From Gonatopus flavifemur (Eukaryota > Arthropoda > Insecta > Hymenoptera > Dryinidae), in NCBI GenBank assembly GCA_018340375.1, contig JAFFJZ010000004.1, forward strand, positions 25,766,001 through 25,830,000: 64,000 nucleotides of DNA, written 5' to 3'. The position numbers and the translations under genes were made by a program. Positions 22,900-33,339 of the stretch are shown in pieces; the first letter of the stretch is position 1, and each line of letters begins with the position of its first letter. Under the pieces are notes generated by a model, which saw only the letters and a program-made list of their open reading frames with translations, made no database searches and was not told where the DNA came from.

Positions 22900-23052
22900 A
22901 CTTGTAGGCGGTGGTCTCTCTTTTTATCCAATGAGATTTGAACAAAGATAGTACTGCCTAAAAGTCGGAACTCTCATTCTATCTTTAATACAAACTAACC
23001 ACAATTCTCCGTAGCCTTTGCTCGCTCCAATAGTATATGCTCTAAGTTCTGG
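22797..23052. repeat. MITE with AGAGCATATACTAYTGGAGC ends and (GA)n
   Basis: Inverted ends share AGAGCATATACTAYTGGAGC followed by GAGCA. A GA microsatellite of about 14 units lies at 22867-22894. The interior shows another inverted pair (AAAGATAGTACT / TATCTTTAATAC). Confidence 0.65.
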
Positions 23053-23310
23053 GACATATAAGACATCCTGAATCGAAATTATAAACTATAGACAAAATGA
23101 TTCCCCTAGATTCTTCGAGTAGAGTTACAGATGGATAAAGAAGAAGCAGGAAGAATGCAGGAATACTATATCTGCCCGTACAGCACCGGACATTTCTACG
23201 TTGCCTCTACGTTGCCTCCGCGTGGAATCTCCGTTCATCCACGTTCTATGCACGTATACCACCTATCTCCGTGGAGACCACGGAGATGCGACGAAGTGTC
23301 CTGTTAGGGC
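23053..23310. other. No gene; CGT-rich inverted words
   Basis: Positions 23190-23300 contain ACGTTGCCTC direct repeats and CTCCGTGGAGACCACGGAG, a perfect hairpin. Possible small eroded MITE. Confidence 0.35.
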
Positions 23311-24363
23311 CCTTATTCTCTAAAAAAGAAGGCTTTTTTCATTAATTTTTTTGAGCATTCCGTTATGATAATCATGAACAACCAATACACCAATCGATTG
23401 AGCAGGTCTTCAAGAGTAAGAAAAACTTTTTTCATTGAAAATTTGTTGCAAAATGGCGGCTGTAGGAGCGTTTTGCTGGAACCTATGCTTAGAAATCGGC
23501 AAGCAACAGAACTCGAAGAGTTTTCATCCGATCAACTGGAGAATTGAACTGTAACTTCATCGTGTGATTATCAAGTGAAGTACACACGATCATAATTTTA
23601 AGAATTTTTTTCGCACACCGGCGAGACCTTGAACCAAAAATTCAAATTTTCGAAAAAAAAAATCGACTTTGATTGTTCATGAAAAAACATCCTGTTGACC
23701 AATCGTGGATTCGTGTGTACTTCACTAGGTAATCACACGATGAAGTTACAGTTCAATTCTCAAGTCGATCGGATGAAAACTCTTCGAGTTCTGATGCTTG
23801 CCGATTTCAAACCATAGTTCCCTGCAAAACGCTCCTACCCTAGTAAAAAACGAACATATATGACCCATACATAATTCATACATAATACATATGAAATTCA
23901 TATATGATTCATATATGAAAATGCATAGAATCATATACAATCCATATTTAATCCATATGTGATCCATATGACTCATATATAATCCATATAAAATCCATAT
24001 ACGGAAAATATTTCATATGTGACAGAATTTTTTCACATGTATGGGAAAGTCTTGCATCGGAAGGTCATATATGGATTCTATATGGGCCATATATGATCAT
24101 ATACGGATTTAATATGGATTGCGTATGAATTATATATGGTCATATATGACCATGTATGGTTTCTATATGCTTTATGTATGTTCTTATATGATTCATTTTT
24201 ACTAGGATACAGCCGCCATTTTATGAAAAATCTTAGAAAAAAAAAGTTTTCCTTACTCCTGAAGAGCGGCTCAATCGATTGGTGTATTGGTTGTTCATGA
24301 TTATCATAAAGGAATGCTCAAAAAAAATTATTGGAAAAAGCTTTTTTTTTTAGAGAATAAGGG
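23311..24363. repeat. 1.05 kb foldback element, one arm interrupted
   Basis: Left CCCTTATTCTCTAAAAAAGA and right inverted CCCCCTTATTCTCTAAAAAA. Pairing continues through CCAATACACCAATCGATTGA and AATGGCGGCTGTAGGAGCG, then TTCATCGTGTGATTA, to a centre near 23640. Each arm is about 330 bp after a 370-bp MITE (23838-24207) is removed from the right arm. No coding content. Confidence 0.8.
23838..24207. repeat. CATATATG-rich MITE, TA duplication, nested
   Basis: Ends CCCTAGTAAAAA and inverted TCCTAGTAAAAA, with TA at 23836-23837 and 24208-24209. The uninterrupted left arm of the host reads CTGTAGGAGCG with a single TA at the matching place, confirming the insertion point. The interior is a dense series of CATATATG/ATATGGATT words. 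Confidence 0.85.
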
Positions 24364-24458
24364 GGATATAACCCCTCAATTATTATTCAGCTTTTTTCCT
24401 ATTCATAGGATATTCAAGACTATTAGGAAATTCAATTGTTACGTAACGGCGGCAGTGT

Positions 24459-24529
24459 GTGTGTGCGTGTGTGGGGGGGGGGGGTGATGCAGTGTTACGG
24501 ACATGTTAATTGGGGGGGGGGGGGGGTAG
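24459..24529. repeat. GT/G-tract simple sequence
   Basis: A short GTGTGTGTGCGTGTGT run leads into a 12-G tract; a second G tract of about 14 lies at 24512-24526. Confidence 0.8.
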
Positions 24530-24631
24530 TTAAAATGTGAGAAAAATACGTTACATAATATATGGACGGTGCCGAAGGCTGAAGTGCAGTGGATATACCA
24601 CAGGTCCTTGCGTTAGATATGATATCCCCTA

Positions 24632-24958
24632 ATCACTGTGAAGTTGACACCACATATTTATGAATATTGCTTTCTTAATGGAGTTCTGTATTCCTCCAGC
24701 ATAGTTCTACAGTTCTCAATCAGTCCCGAAAATGGTTTCGTTTATAAAGGTGGAAACAACGTTTTTTCAAGGATGGGGGTGCTGAATTGACGTGACACCC
24801 CATATGTTGGAAGTGCTCAATATTATGATGATTATCATGTCTCCGGATGGAGTTCTACAGTTCCTGATGAGTTTTGGGAATAGTTCTCACAAAGCCGTTG
24901 AATGAGAATAAAAAATAATTTCCCGCCAGCACCACAAATTTCAGGAACAATGAAATGA
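24632..24958 (+). repeat. Solo terminal fragment of foldback FB-A
   Basis: About 327 bp matching the first 325 bp of the element at 41265-45391: CTGTGAAGTTGACACCACAT at the left edge, then GGAGTTCTGTATTCCTCCAG, TCTCAATCAGTCCCGAAAA and GAATTGACGTGACACC in the same order. It ends inside the CACCACAAATTTCAGGAA segment without an opposing arm. Confidence 0.8.
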
Positions 24959-25524
24959 ATATGATGTGAATCAAAAGTTCTAAAGAATCCAAAAGAAATT
25001 GATCAGTTGATTCAGTACAGTGTTCTGTGCATCATTCCTCAGTAATTTTGAATAACTATTTGCCAAAAAAAAATATGGCGTGAGTGGTTCATCAGAAAGA
25101 GTGATAGAGTGATTCAAATTCACATTTTATCTCACAATTATTTGATGATACAGAGTCATAAGAGTAGGTCGAGTCTCAGGGCAATGAGAGTTATCAGACG
25201 ACGTCTAGCACAAGAGTTCTAGTATTTGTCGCGGAGCAACGGCCTCATTCTACATCAACGACACGAACTTTGACGTAGTTCACTAACATTTGCCAGTTCG
25301 GCGCCACGAGCATCAGAACTATCTTCAACAAAATTTGTCATCTGTGACAAAATGACACGGAAAATCAATAGAAACCCATTGATTCCGATAAAATTACACC
25401 TATCAGTTTCTATTGGAATTTTTCAAAAGGGTGCCCAATGAGAGGAAAAGGAATTTCCGGGAGTAGACACCTTGAGTATACCGGAAATAAAGATGTATCG
25501 AATGATATCCCGGAGAAAAAAATT
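24959..25524. other. No gene recognised
   Basis: No coding sequence; no clear repeat edge. Confidence 0.4.
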
Positions 25525-25553
25525 CCATATATGGACCCATATATGGATTCATA

Positions 25554-26823
25554 GGGGAGAGTAGCCTATATCGTACCACTTTCAACATTTAATTTTTTTA
25601 ACAAGTCCCATCACATGGTAAAAAAATATGGAATATGTCATGAAGTAAAGGAGTTTATTCCAAATGTAATATATTTTTCTGGATCGTGAATACCAAGCCA
25701 TTTCTAAGTAAAAAAACAATTTCGAAAACCTTGCAAATGGTACGATTTAGGAAACTGGTATCCTAAATCGTACCACCGGTTTCCTAAATCGTACCAGGTA
25801 CTCAATATTGAAAAAAAACACAGGATTACTAATGCAGATCCATGAAACAGTTTTAGAATTTATTATTGAAACAATTTCTTATTTTATTTGAATACAAGCT
25901 GAAAAATTATTTTTATCATAACATATTTAAATGCATTTATTTCAACAAAAGTGATGAGCTAAACTGTGAAATAGCTCAAGACATTGAGGAATCATAGGAA
26001 ATGGAAATAAATCTTGTGTCTTCCATTGGTGTATTTCTATTGTATCCTTATTGGCACTCGGAACAAAAAATTTTTTTTTCCAGCCCTTATTATAAAATAT
26101 GAGGGATATCATTTTTTCCTGCTGGTGGGTTTTCCAAAACTTCTGATTTGTTTATTTGCTACAATATTACGAGACTCTAAGTGCCTCTTGAAGGTAGGTT
26201 TTGGTATGTTGTAATGTCGACAAAGTTCATTGAAACCACAGTCCCCATTTCGGTACGCCGATATTGCCATGGACATTTCATCTGATGTCCAATTCCCGTA
26301 TTGCCTCTTGCCACTCATTCTGCAATAGGGTTGATCAAAAATACGTTATTTATGCACGAAAAAATTGCAATTTTATAAATGAATTCAACGTATAAAAATA
26401 ATATCCGAAATTGTGTCGGTACGATTTAGGAAACTAAATGGTGGTACGATATAGGCAACTGTGATTTGAAGAAAACAAACAAGAGAAACGTGACCTCAAG
26501 ACGATCGTTCATGAACTTTCAATATATCAAAAGATAGTTGAAAGGACATCATTTGAGAAACAAATTCTCTAAAACGTTCATTCTTACCTTGTTTCATACT
26601 ATTCCCTTAGACACGGAACTTGAATTTTACATGAACACATCGAATTTCCTACAATTCACCACTATGAATACAATACGCACTTGATAGCGACGGGTTTTGA
26701 TGAGAAGTGCTAAAAGTTGATGCAGTTCACGTTTTCGTCGCTATATGGAATTAATCACCATTACCTTCTGAGATATCGAAGCGGTACGATTTAGGCACCG
26801 GTACGATATACGCAACTCTCCCC
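25554..26823 (-). mobile_element. pogo-like element, deletion derivative
   Basis: Ends GGGGAGAGTAGCCTATATCG and inverted GGGGAGAGTTGCGTATATCG, followed by TACC on both sides, with TA at 25552-25553 and 26824-26825. Subterminal copies of GGTACGATTTAGGAAAC or its complement CCTAAATCGTACC occur at about 25740-25795 and 26420-26450, plus one near the right end. A minus-strand DNA-binding domain (26109-26318) is the only coding remnant, so the catalytic part is missing. Confidence 0.8.
26109..26318 (-). CDS. Psq-type helix-turn-helix remnant of pogo-like transposase
   Basis: A 69-residue frame starting MSGKRQYGNWTSDEMSMAIS. The pattern of a basic start, a W, a helix with AISAYRNGD, then GFNELCRHYNIPKPTFKRHL is the pipsqueak/pogo helix-turn-helix that binds element ends. 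The frame stops soon after (SFGKPTSRKK) and no CENP-B or DDE domain follows in the 550 bp to the element end. A full pogo-type transposase is several times longer, so this is an N-terminal remnant. It may be the first exon of the parental gene. Frame openness suggests recent origin, but function is unproven. Confidence 0.65.
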   Translation of the reverse strand: MSGKRQYGNWTSDEMSMAISAYRNGDCGFNELCRHYNIPKPTFKRHLESRNIVANKQIRSFGKPTSRKK

Positions 26824-26837
26824 TATATGCATTCATA

Positions 26838-28059
26838 CGAGGGTGGATTGATAAGTTTCCGGCCTGACCAAGAGATGGCGCCACTAGGCCTACCTTGAGG
26901 TGGCGTTCTATAGTACCATCCTTAGATAGCTTGTAGCTATAGTTTCAGTCCGATCGCCATGTTAGTTTAGTTTTGAGAGCACGCTGACCAAGACGCCTCT
27001 GTGTTTTTCGTAAAAATGGAAAAGCTGGAAAATCGTGCTGTCATCAAATACTTTTATTTGAAGGGGTTAACGCCAAAGGAAATTAAAGAACAGATGGACT
27101 CAACACTGGGGACATCCTCCCCATCATATTCAACCGTTAAGCAGTGGGTTTCCGAGTTTAAAAAGGGTCGTGTGAGCACCTCTAATGAGCCTCGCTCAGG
27201 ACGCCCCATTGAGGTCACAACTCCAGATATGATCGAAAAAATCCATCAAATAGTGCTGAAAGATCGCAGATTAAAAGTTCGTGAGATAGCTGGGACCTGT
27301 AAGATGTCATATGAACGTGTACAAAATATTTTGCACCAACATTTGTATGTGGAAAAGCTCTGTGCAAGATGGGTGCCGCGTTTGCTAACAGTCGACCAAA
27401 AATTGATTCGAAAGAACATTTCTACCGCCAATTTGGCGTTGTATAAGCGTAATCCAAGCGAATTTTTGCGTCGATTCGTAACCGTTGACGAAACTTGGGT
27501 CCACCACTACACTCCTGAAACCAAAGAACAGTCTAAACAGTGGATTGGACCAGGGGAACCAACTCCAAAGAAGGCAAAAACAATTTTTTCGGCGAACAAG
27601 GTTATGGCTACTGTTTTTTGGGATGCAAGAGGTATTATATACATTGATTACCTTGAAAAGGGTAAAACTATCACTGGTCAATACTACGCAGACTTATTGC
27701 AACGCACCAGCGCACACGTCAATCGTTGCGATGGCTAAAATCAACGATCTGAAGTTTGAATTAATGCCGCACCCTCCCTACTCTCCAGACCTAGCCCCGA
27801 GTGACTATTATCTGTTTCCTAACCTCAAAAAATGGCTTGGCGGTGAGAGATTTGCGGACAATGAAGAAGTAATCGAAGCTGTAAATGGGTATTTTGAGGA
27901 GCTTGACGAATCAGGCTATAGAGATGGCATTACTAGACTAGAACACCGCTATGAGAAATGTATCAGCCTTGGAGGAGATTATGTTGAGAAATAAAAAAAA
28001 AAAATTCTTAAAAACGTTGTTTTTCTTGGTCAGGCCGGAAACTTATCAATCCACCCTCG
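26838..28059 (+). mobile_element. mariner-type element 2, perfect 36-bp ends
   Basis: 1222 bp between TA dinucleotides (26836-26837, 28060-28061). The terminal repeats beginning CGAGGGTGGATTGATAAGTT are identical for 36 bp, implying a young insertion. It sits 14 bp right of the pogo-like element. Its transposase carries one internal deletion. Confidence 0.92.
27016..27994 (+). pseudogene. mariner-type transposase with catalytic deletion
   Basis: Start at ATG 27016 (MEKLENRAVIKYFYLKG), the usual first helix-turn-helix. A second DNA-binding region follows (KVREIAGTCKMSYERVQNIL), then WVPRLLTVDQK and the catalytic core. The first aspartate is at 27487-27489 (TVDETWVHHY). Near 27698-27702 the frame jumps: GQYYADLL is joined directly to NAPAHTS, removing the segment that should hold the second catalytic aspartate and shifting the frame. 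The remaining part carries YSPDLAPSDYYLF (third aspartate at 27803-27805) and ends ISLGGDYVEK at the TAA 27992-27994. Apart from this single deletion both parts are open. The protein is of the GVQW/Mos1-HTH kind annotated in many insects, different in sequence from element 1. Confidence 0.9.
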
Positions 28060-28084
28060 TATATGAGCATATATGGATTTTGGC

Positions 28085-29982
28085 CATATCCCACGTGAAA
28101 ATTTCTTGCTTGCGCCAATACTGACGATGAAAAGTAGATAGGCGCAATGCTGACATCCAAAGCTTGGAAATCTATATCGAGCCAACGTTGACTGACAAGT
28201 GGCACAATCCCAGTAAACACACGCACGTTTTAAAAACGTCAAAAACAGTCAATAACCACACGTTGTGAATTATTAATATTCTTGCGTTGATTCAACGTAA
28301 AAATGTCGCGGCAGATCACGTGTTTTTTTAACCATAAAATAACGTCATATTAACGGTTTGAACATCGTTTAAAAGACGTCAAATATTGACGTGTCCTAAT
28401 GATGGTTCTAAAACGTGAATTGAATCCAACAAATTATTTTGGAAACTTTTCATTCAATATCGAGAACAATAGTATTTTTGAGTATGATAGAATTTGGAAA
28501 GTATGCCACACTATTTACTATCTTGCTCTTTGTTGAAAATTTAACCATTGTTCGGTTTCGTTCGACATTTTTAGCAGAATATCTTCAATTGAAGTTCAAA
28601 CACAAGGTGTTATAAACACATTTTAAACGCGTGATTCAAACCCGTTCAAAACACGTTTTTTGAGGACGTCGTTTGATGGTTATTTTTGAATATTAGTTTA
28701 AATTACACGTCATCAAAACGTGATTCCTGGTCGTCTATTTCCCCATCAAATTTCAACTGAAAATCAACGTTATGAAATCAACGACTGACGTCCGTTTGAT
28801 AGTCTAACGTTCTTCCAACGTTGAAATAACGTGTATGTGTTTATTGGGATGTTGCACCAATGTTGGGAATCATAATTTCCACTGATCAATCCATCATTGG
28901 CTCAAGATTGTGCCAATCATGGTTCATCGTTGTCCCAATATGGTTTGGACAAAAGAAATTAACTTCATACGAACAATTTCATAGCACGGTTGAATATTAA
29001 TCCAAACGTTGACAACGTTTAGAAGAAATAAGTACCCAATGCAGTGCCAAGCCTGGTCAAAGCTTGGCTCAGGCTAGCCACGATCCTCAATTATACGTCT
29101 CTATACAAAAATTCCCGCATCCAATGTCAAAGCGCCACCCTTCGGTATTGTTTCCAACGCTCGGTTCGTTTCTCGCAAGCGCTCAACGAACTATGCGTTT
29201 GATATATAAGCATCATATAACCTTCTGATTTGAAAATTGTTGTCTTCATCATAGGTCCTTCATCGAAGGAGAGATTTTAGCTATGCAGACCCATAGACTC
29301 GTGGACATCAGAATTTGAATTATACTTGATGTAATTTCTAAGGTAACCAGTAATCATTGAGTTATATTAAACTTATAAACACATCTTGTATTGGATTAAT
29401 CAAATAAGTTTCTTCATTTCAATGTATACAGAGATTCTCTGGCCCTGGTTGTATGAAATATTTCAGGTTCGGGCTGTACTTCTTAACATGTGTGGAGGGG
29501 AAGCAATCGATGTCGGGAATATATGACTCTGAATTTTTATTATATTTTTGCAATCGTTCAACGCAACGTTGAATCAATTTTGGCCGGATATTGACTCATT
29601 ACTATTATAGTATTGACTCAAATTTAGCAGTCAACATCATTTATGTGTAATAAATGATGGCACCTCCTTTAAATGCATAAAACATCTGACCATTGGCAGA
29701 CAATAAAAAAATTCGTCTATCAGTCTTGGTTCGTAATGAGTACAAGCATGATCCAATCTTGGATTTAGATCGAGCGACAAATTTTTTCAAGGGTTGCCAA
29801 TGATGGCTGATTTGACTGCCATAATCGTACCAATGTTGGTCCCTGATTGGCAGAATACATCAATGGAGCCTGTAACGATGTTATCATTTCAAGCTTACAC
29901 CTTGCTAACCGCCAAGGCTCGGCCAATCTTTGTCAGTGTTGCGCCATCCTAGTGCCAATCGTCAATTTTCACCTGGGATATG
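28085..29982. repeat. TTGGCGCAATGCTGAC repeat family, copy B
   Basis: Bounded by CATATCCCACGTGAAAATT (28085-28103) and inverted CATATCCCAGGTGAAAATT (29964-29982). The interior repeats GGCGCAATGCTGAC, CCAAGCTTGG- and TGGCACAAT-like words, shared with 13880-14795. A 642-bp MITE (28208-28849) is inserted. No coding frame. Confidence 0.65.
28208..28849. repeat. ACGT-rich MITE X, copy 1 (empty-site copy)
   Basis: Ends TCCCAGTAAACACACGCACG and inverted TCCCAATAAACACATACACG. The body is rich in AACGT/ACGTC words and contains TCGCGGCAGATCACGTG. It aligns over its whole length with the copy at 61315-62184, but has a plain GGTTCTAAAACG where that copy carries a 238-bp insertion. Target duplication not clear here. 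Confidence 0.85.
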
Positions 29983-30564
29983 TTTATATATGGTCATATA
30001 TGAAAGTGGGGAATCTATCAGCATTGATCTCACTTCTCTCTCCTTTGATTTTTCATCACATTCCATGTAAAATTGTGACATTTTTTTGTCCATATATGGA
30101 TGTATATGATAATGTATGATTGAATATGATCACATATGGCCATATACAGTCTCATTCATACATGATCATATATGGCCAAAATCCATATATGCTCATATAT
30201 GATCTCATATATGTTTATATATGTTCATATGTATTTCATATATCACTTTGATTACAAGAATACTTTCTAAACTATTATTCAGGTCAACTCCCATTCGATG
30301 CAACTTCCGGCCTACTTCATTCGATGCAACTTCATTTCCGGCCTACTAATCCCTACCGTATTCAACATTAGAAGTAACATAAGTGATAAAGCGAATGATA
30401 GAATGAATGCACGAAAAATCATTATATAACGACTATAGCGTGTCATGGATAAGGAATATTATGTCAATTGTGATATCAAAATTTACAAAAGGGTTATTAT
30501 CAATAAAATATTACATTCTTTGTATTCATCCGATTTTCCTTCTGAAGATGCCTAGCAGAAGCAG

Positions 30565-30820
30565 TGGAAAAGAATTGTTGTTAGGCTTTGAACAGTTTTT
30601 ATCATGTGAAATCCGGTGAAAGACTGACAAATTTGCTACCCGGTATTATCTAGAATTACCAAACTGAAACATTCAGTGAAAACCTGCTAGCAATACTTTG
30701 TCAGATTTTGACAGAATATCCAAATTTCGCAATCCCAGATAAAATTGGGTAGGGAGTTTGTCAATTTCTCACCGGATTTTACGTGATAAACCGCTGAAAG
30801 CCTAACACAACATTTTTTCA
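30565..30820. repeat. MITE with about 80-bp inverted ends
   Basis: Left TGGAAAAGAATTGTTGTTAG, right inverted TGAAAAAATGTTGTGTTAGG. Both continue GCTTT, then a TTTATCAYGT segment, AAATCCGGTGA and TACCC. No duplication resolved. Confidence 0.65.
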
Positions 30821-32039
30821 GGTCTCTTTGGCGTTTTCAGCAGGACTATCTTGTGTTCATCCGATTATGAACTGTAGATTGAAACATAGTTCTCTTACGA
30901 ATACATTATCATCCTCAACACAATATCAGCTCTGATATAATTCATTTTCATATGGACGCGAAATTTGTACAGAATAATCAGAAAACCAACGATTCGTTCT
31001 TCTTCTGACTGTTATCTACCTGATAAGAAACTGTAATTTAAACAAAACACACGTATCAAATAATCCAGGGAATCACTAAATACCTTTTTACAACCGTTAT
31101 TACTGTGAGGATGAAGTTTATTAACTGTTTTCATGCACTACCTGAATCACCCGTTTCATTACTCATTTCCTGATTTCATTGAATTCGATTTGATTTGATT
31201 TCATCTAATTGCATTGAAACAAATTCACAAATCCTTCTTATGTTATAGAGAACGTGCAGAATGTATAGGTAATGACTGAATGAGGTGCGACACAATTGTA
31301 CACAATTTGTCAACATCTGTATACATTTTTGGACATTTCTTCCACATGGGGCATACAGGGATATTAGTTCTTCAATTCCCCTTCTTTTTCATTGGTCATA
31401 ATCTCCAACAGAGGAGTGTGATTGATCAATTCTGATGGCCTCTTAACCGAGACCGGGTTAGAATTGTGGATGCCCCCCCCCGGGGGGAGGGGGAGTTGTG
31501 TGGACCCATTATCCATGGTGAATCGACTTTCATTATTGAATTACATTTTCAAGTATTATACATAACTTATACAGAAACTATATCGAAGAATCACGAAGTT
31601 TCAGATTGCGGGGGTCCCTATTATGTAGGGGCTCTGGGGCGCGAGTAGCGAGTACCTGAAGCATCGTAACCACCAACTGTGCTAAAACTTCACCTTGATT
31701 TCAATCCTATACCATGTGAAAGAAAAAACGTAGACCAGGATCAGGAAGTCGATATCTTATTGTTTTTGGGATCGCTCTTTCGAATGACGTAAACGAAATC
31801 GACGAAAAATAACATCTTACCCCTTTTGTCCACAAAAATATTTTTTAAAAATCGTGATTTTCTAACAATGACTTATTTTTTAATTGAATTTCTCACTCTG
31901 ATGCGACTAATTTGGCATCTTCTGAAGTATCAGAAGCGTATTTCCGATACTTTGACTCCAGAAATATGGTCTGATAATTTTGATTTTTATCATTTTTAGG
32001 CACTCATCGGTATACGTAGTATATTAAGCACGGAGTGCC
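30821..32039. other. No gene; a C/G homopolymer junction
   Basis: No coding sequence recognised. At 31472-31493 ten Cs run into a G-rich tract, giving a local hairpin. Confidence 0.4.
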
Positions 32040-32560
32040 TATTGCACCCGCTATCGCACCCTCTGACCGTATCTTCTAAAATATTTGGGTAATCCGATTG
32101 GGAGTGGGATAATTTTTCATTTTATTCAATATTGATTGATAATCTGTGGAGTTGTCTGTGGGTCTGTCTATCGTTCTGCCCGTATTCGGGATATCTCTGA
32201 ACCGAGTGGACCAAATTGGATGAAATTTATAGAGGACCTTCTTCGAACCTTTCCCCGAGGACCATTCAATTTTTATCACAATCGGACAAGTCCTTTCTTT
32301 TTTCATCATTTCCTTCTATAAAAACAGGTGATATCAGAAGTGAAAATTTTCTCCGCTGTATACATATATATATATATATAACTCGGTTTCTCCGTAATGT
32401 TTACACGGTTGTTACTCTGGCTTGCATACACGGATTGCTGTGAAACATGGGCCCTAGGGGTTTTCGAGGATGAGGAATCCAAATTTGACGTCGAAAAACG
32501 AATTAAAGATGGCGGATCCAATATGGTGGACATGAATTTAGTCGTGTACAACTGAAGTAA
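32040..32560. repeat. Dispersed repeat with GGCGGATCCAATATGG block
   Basis: Contains CTCTGAACCGAGTGGACC and GTCTGTCTATCG-type text, a (TA)n run at 32364-32381, and at 32508-32527 ATGGCGGATCCAATATGGTG. The last block is shared with the arrays at 2.2-3.0 kb and 49.8-50.8 kb. Boundaries are approximate. Confidence 0.45.
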
Positions 32561-33124
32561 AAAAGGAGAATATACAGATTCTCAATTTTGAAAAATAATA
32601 ATACCACGGTAATTGAAAAAAATTTCTAGCATATCTAAAAGAATCGTCTAAACATATTATTACATAGACATTACTCTTTCAACATTCAAAATCATAAAGC
32701 TTTCTCTTTTTTGAGTTCAATGTAAAGAAATCAATTCACTGAATTATAAGATTTTTCAGTACATCTACTTCTGTAATATTCAAAAATTTGATAGATGCCT
32801 CAATCGTTTTTTCATTTTCTCCCTACAAATAATTTGCATAATCACATTAATGCTTTTTCTACTCAAACGCATCTCCATACTTCAGTTACGAGACATGCGT
32901 CGTCACTTCGAATGTGAATGCATGTACCGTCGACTGTCGATAGGAAGTTCGAAATTGCTTATCGTACTCAGCCACTATATTATGGCATAATGATCCGAAC
33001 AATTTCTTTCCAAGTCATGATTTGTGATTGATTTGGAATTTATCTCATCTGTAATCATGATGCACACTGTACTTACAGAAGCACCACAAAAAATCTTAGT
33101 ACGTACACATCATGATTAGCGGAA
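32561..33124. other. No gene recognised
   Basis: AT-rich sequence before the RTE copy; nothing supported. Confidence 0.35.
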
Positions 33125-33339
33125 GATCAGTTCGGTTATAGGAAAAATAGGGGAACGCGAGAAGCAATTTTAGCACTCAGAACAGGAGTAGGAAAAAGAC
33201 TAGAGTTGAAAAAGTCTGTGTATATAGGTTTTGTAGATATAAACATGGAAGTAAACAAACATTCGATAATGTTGATTGGAAGAGAATGTTTGCGATTTTG
33301 AAAAAGGTAGGAACTAATTTTAAGGATAGGAGAATAATA

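Larger units (their letters stand above)
25525..30240. mobile_element. CATATATGG-rich composite element, three insertions
   Basis: Inferred host of the insertions that follow. Once the pogo-like and mariner 2 elements are removed, its left end reads as a run of CCATATATGG words ending GAGCATATATGGATTTTGGC (28064-28083). The right side carries the inverse, GCCAAAATCCATATATGCTC (30177-30196), and a long CATATATG run to 30240. Between lie the GGCGCAATG-type repeats (28085-29982) with a MITE inside. The outermost boundaries are approximate. Confidence 0.5.

Noticed and set aside
24459..24529. G-quadruplex-like G tracts as a regulatory element
   Set aside because: Simple-sequence G runs next to a GT microsatellite, with no gene nearby; a regulatory role would be speculation.
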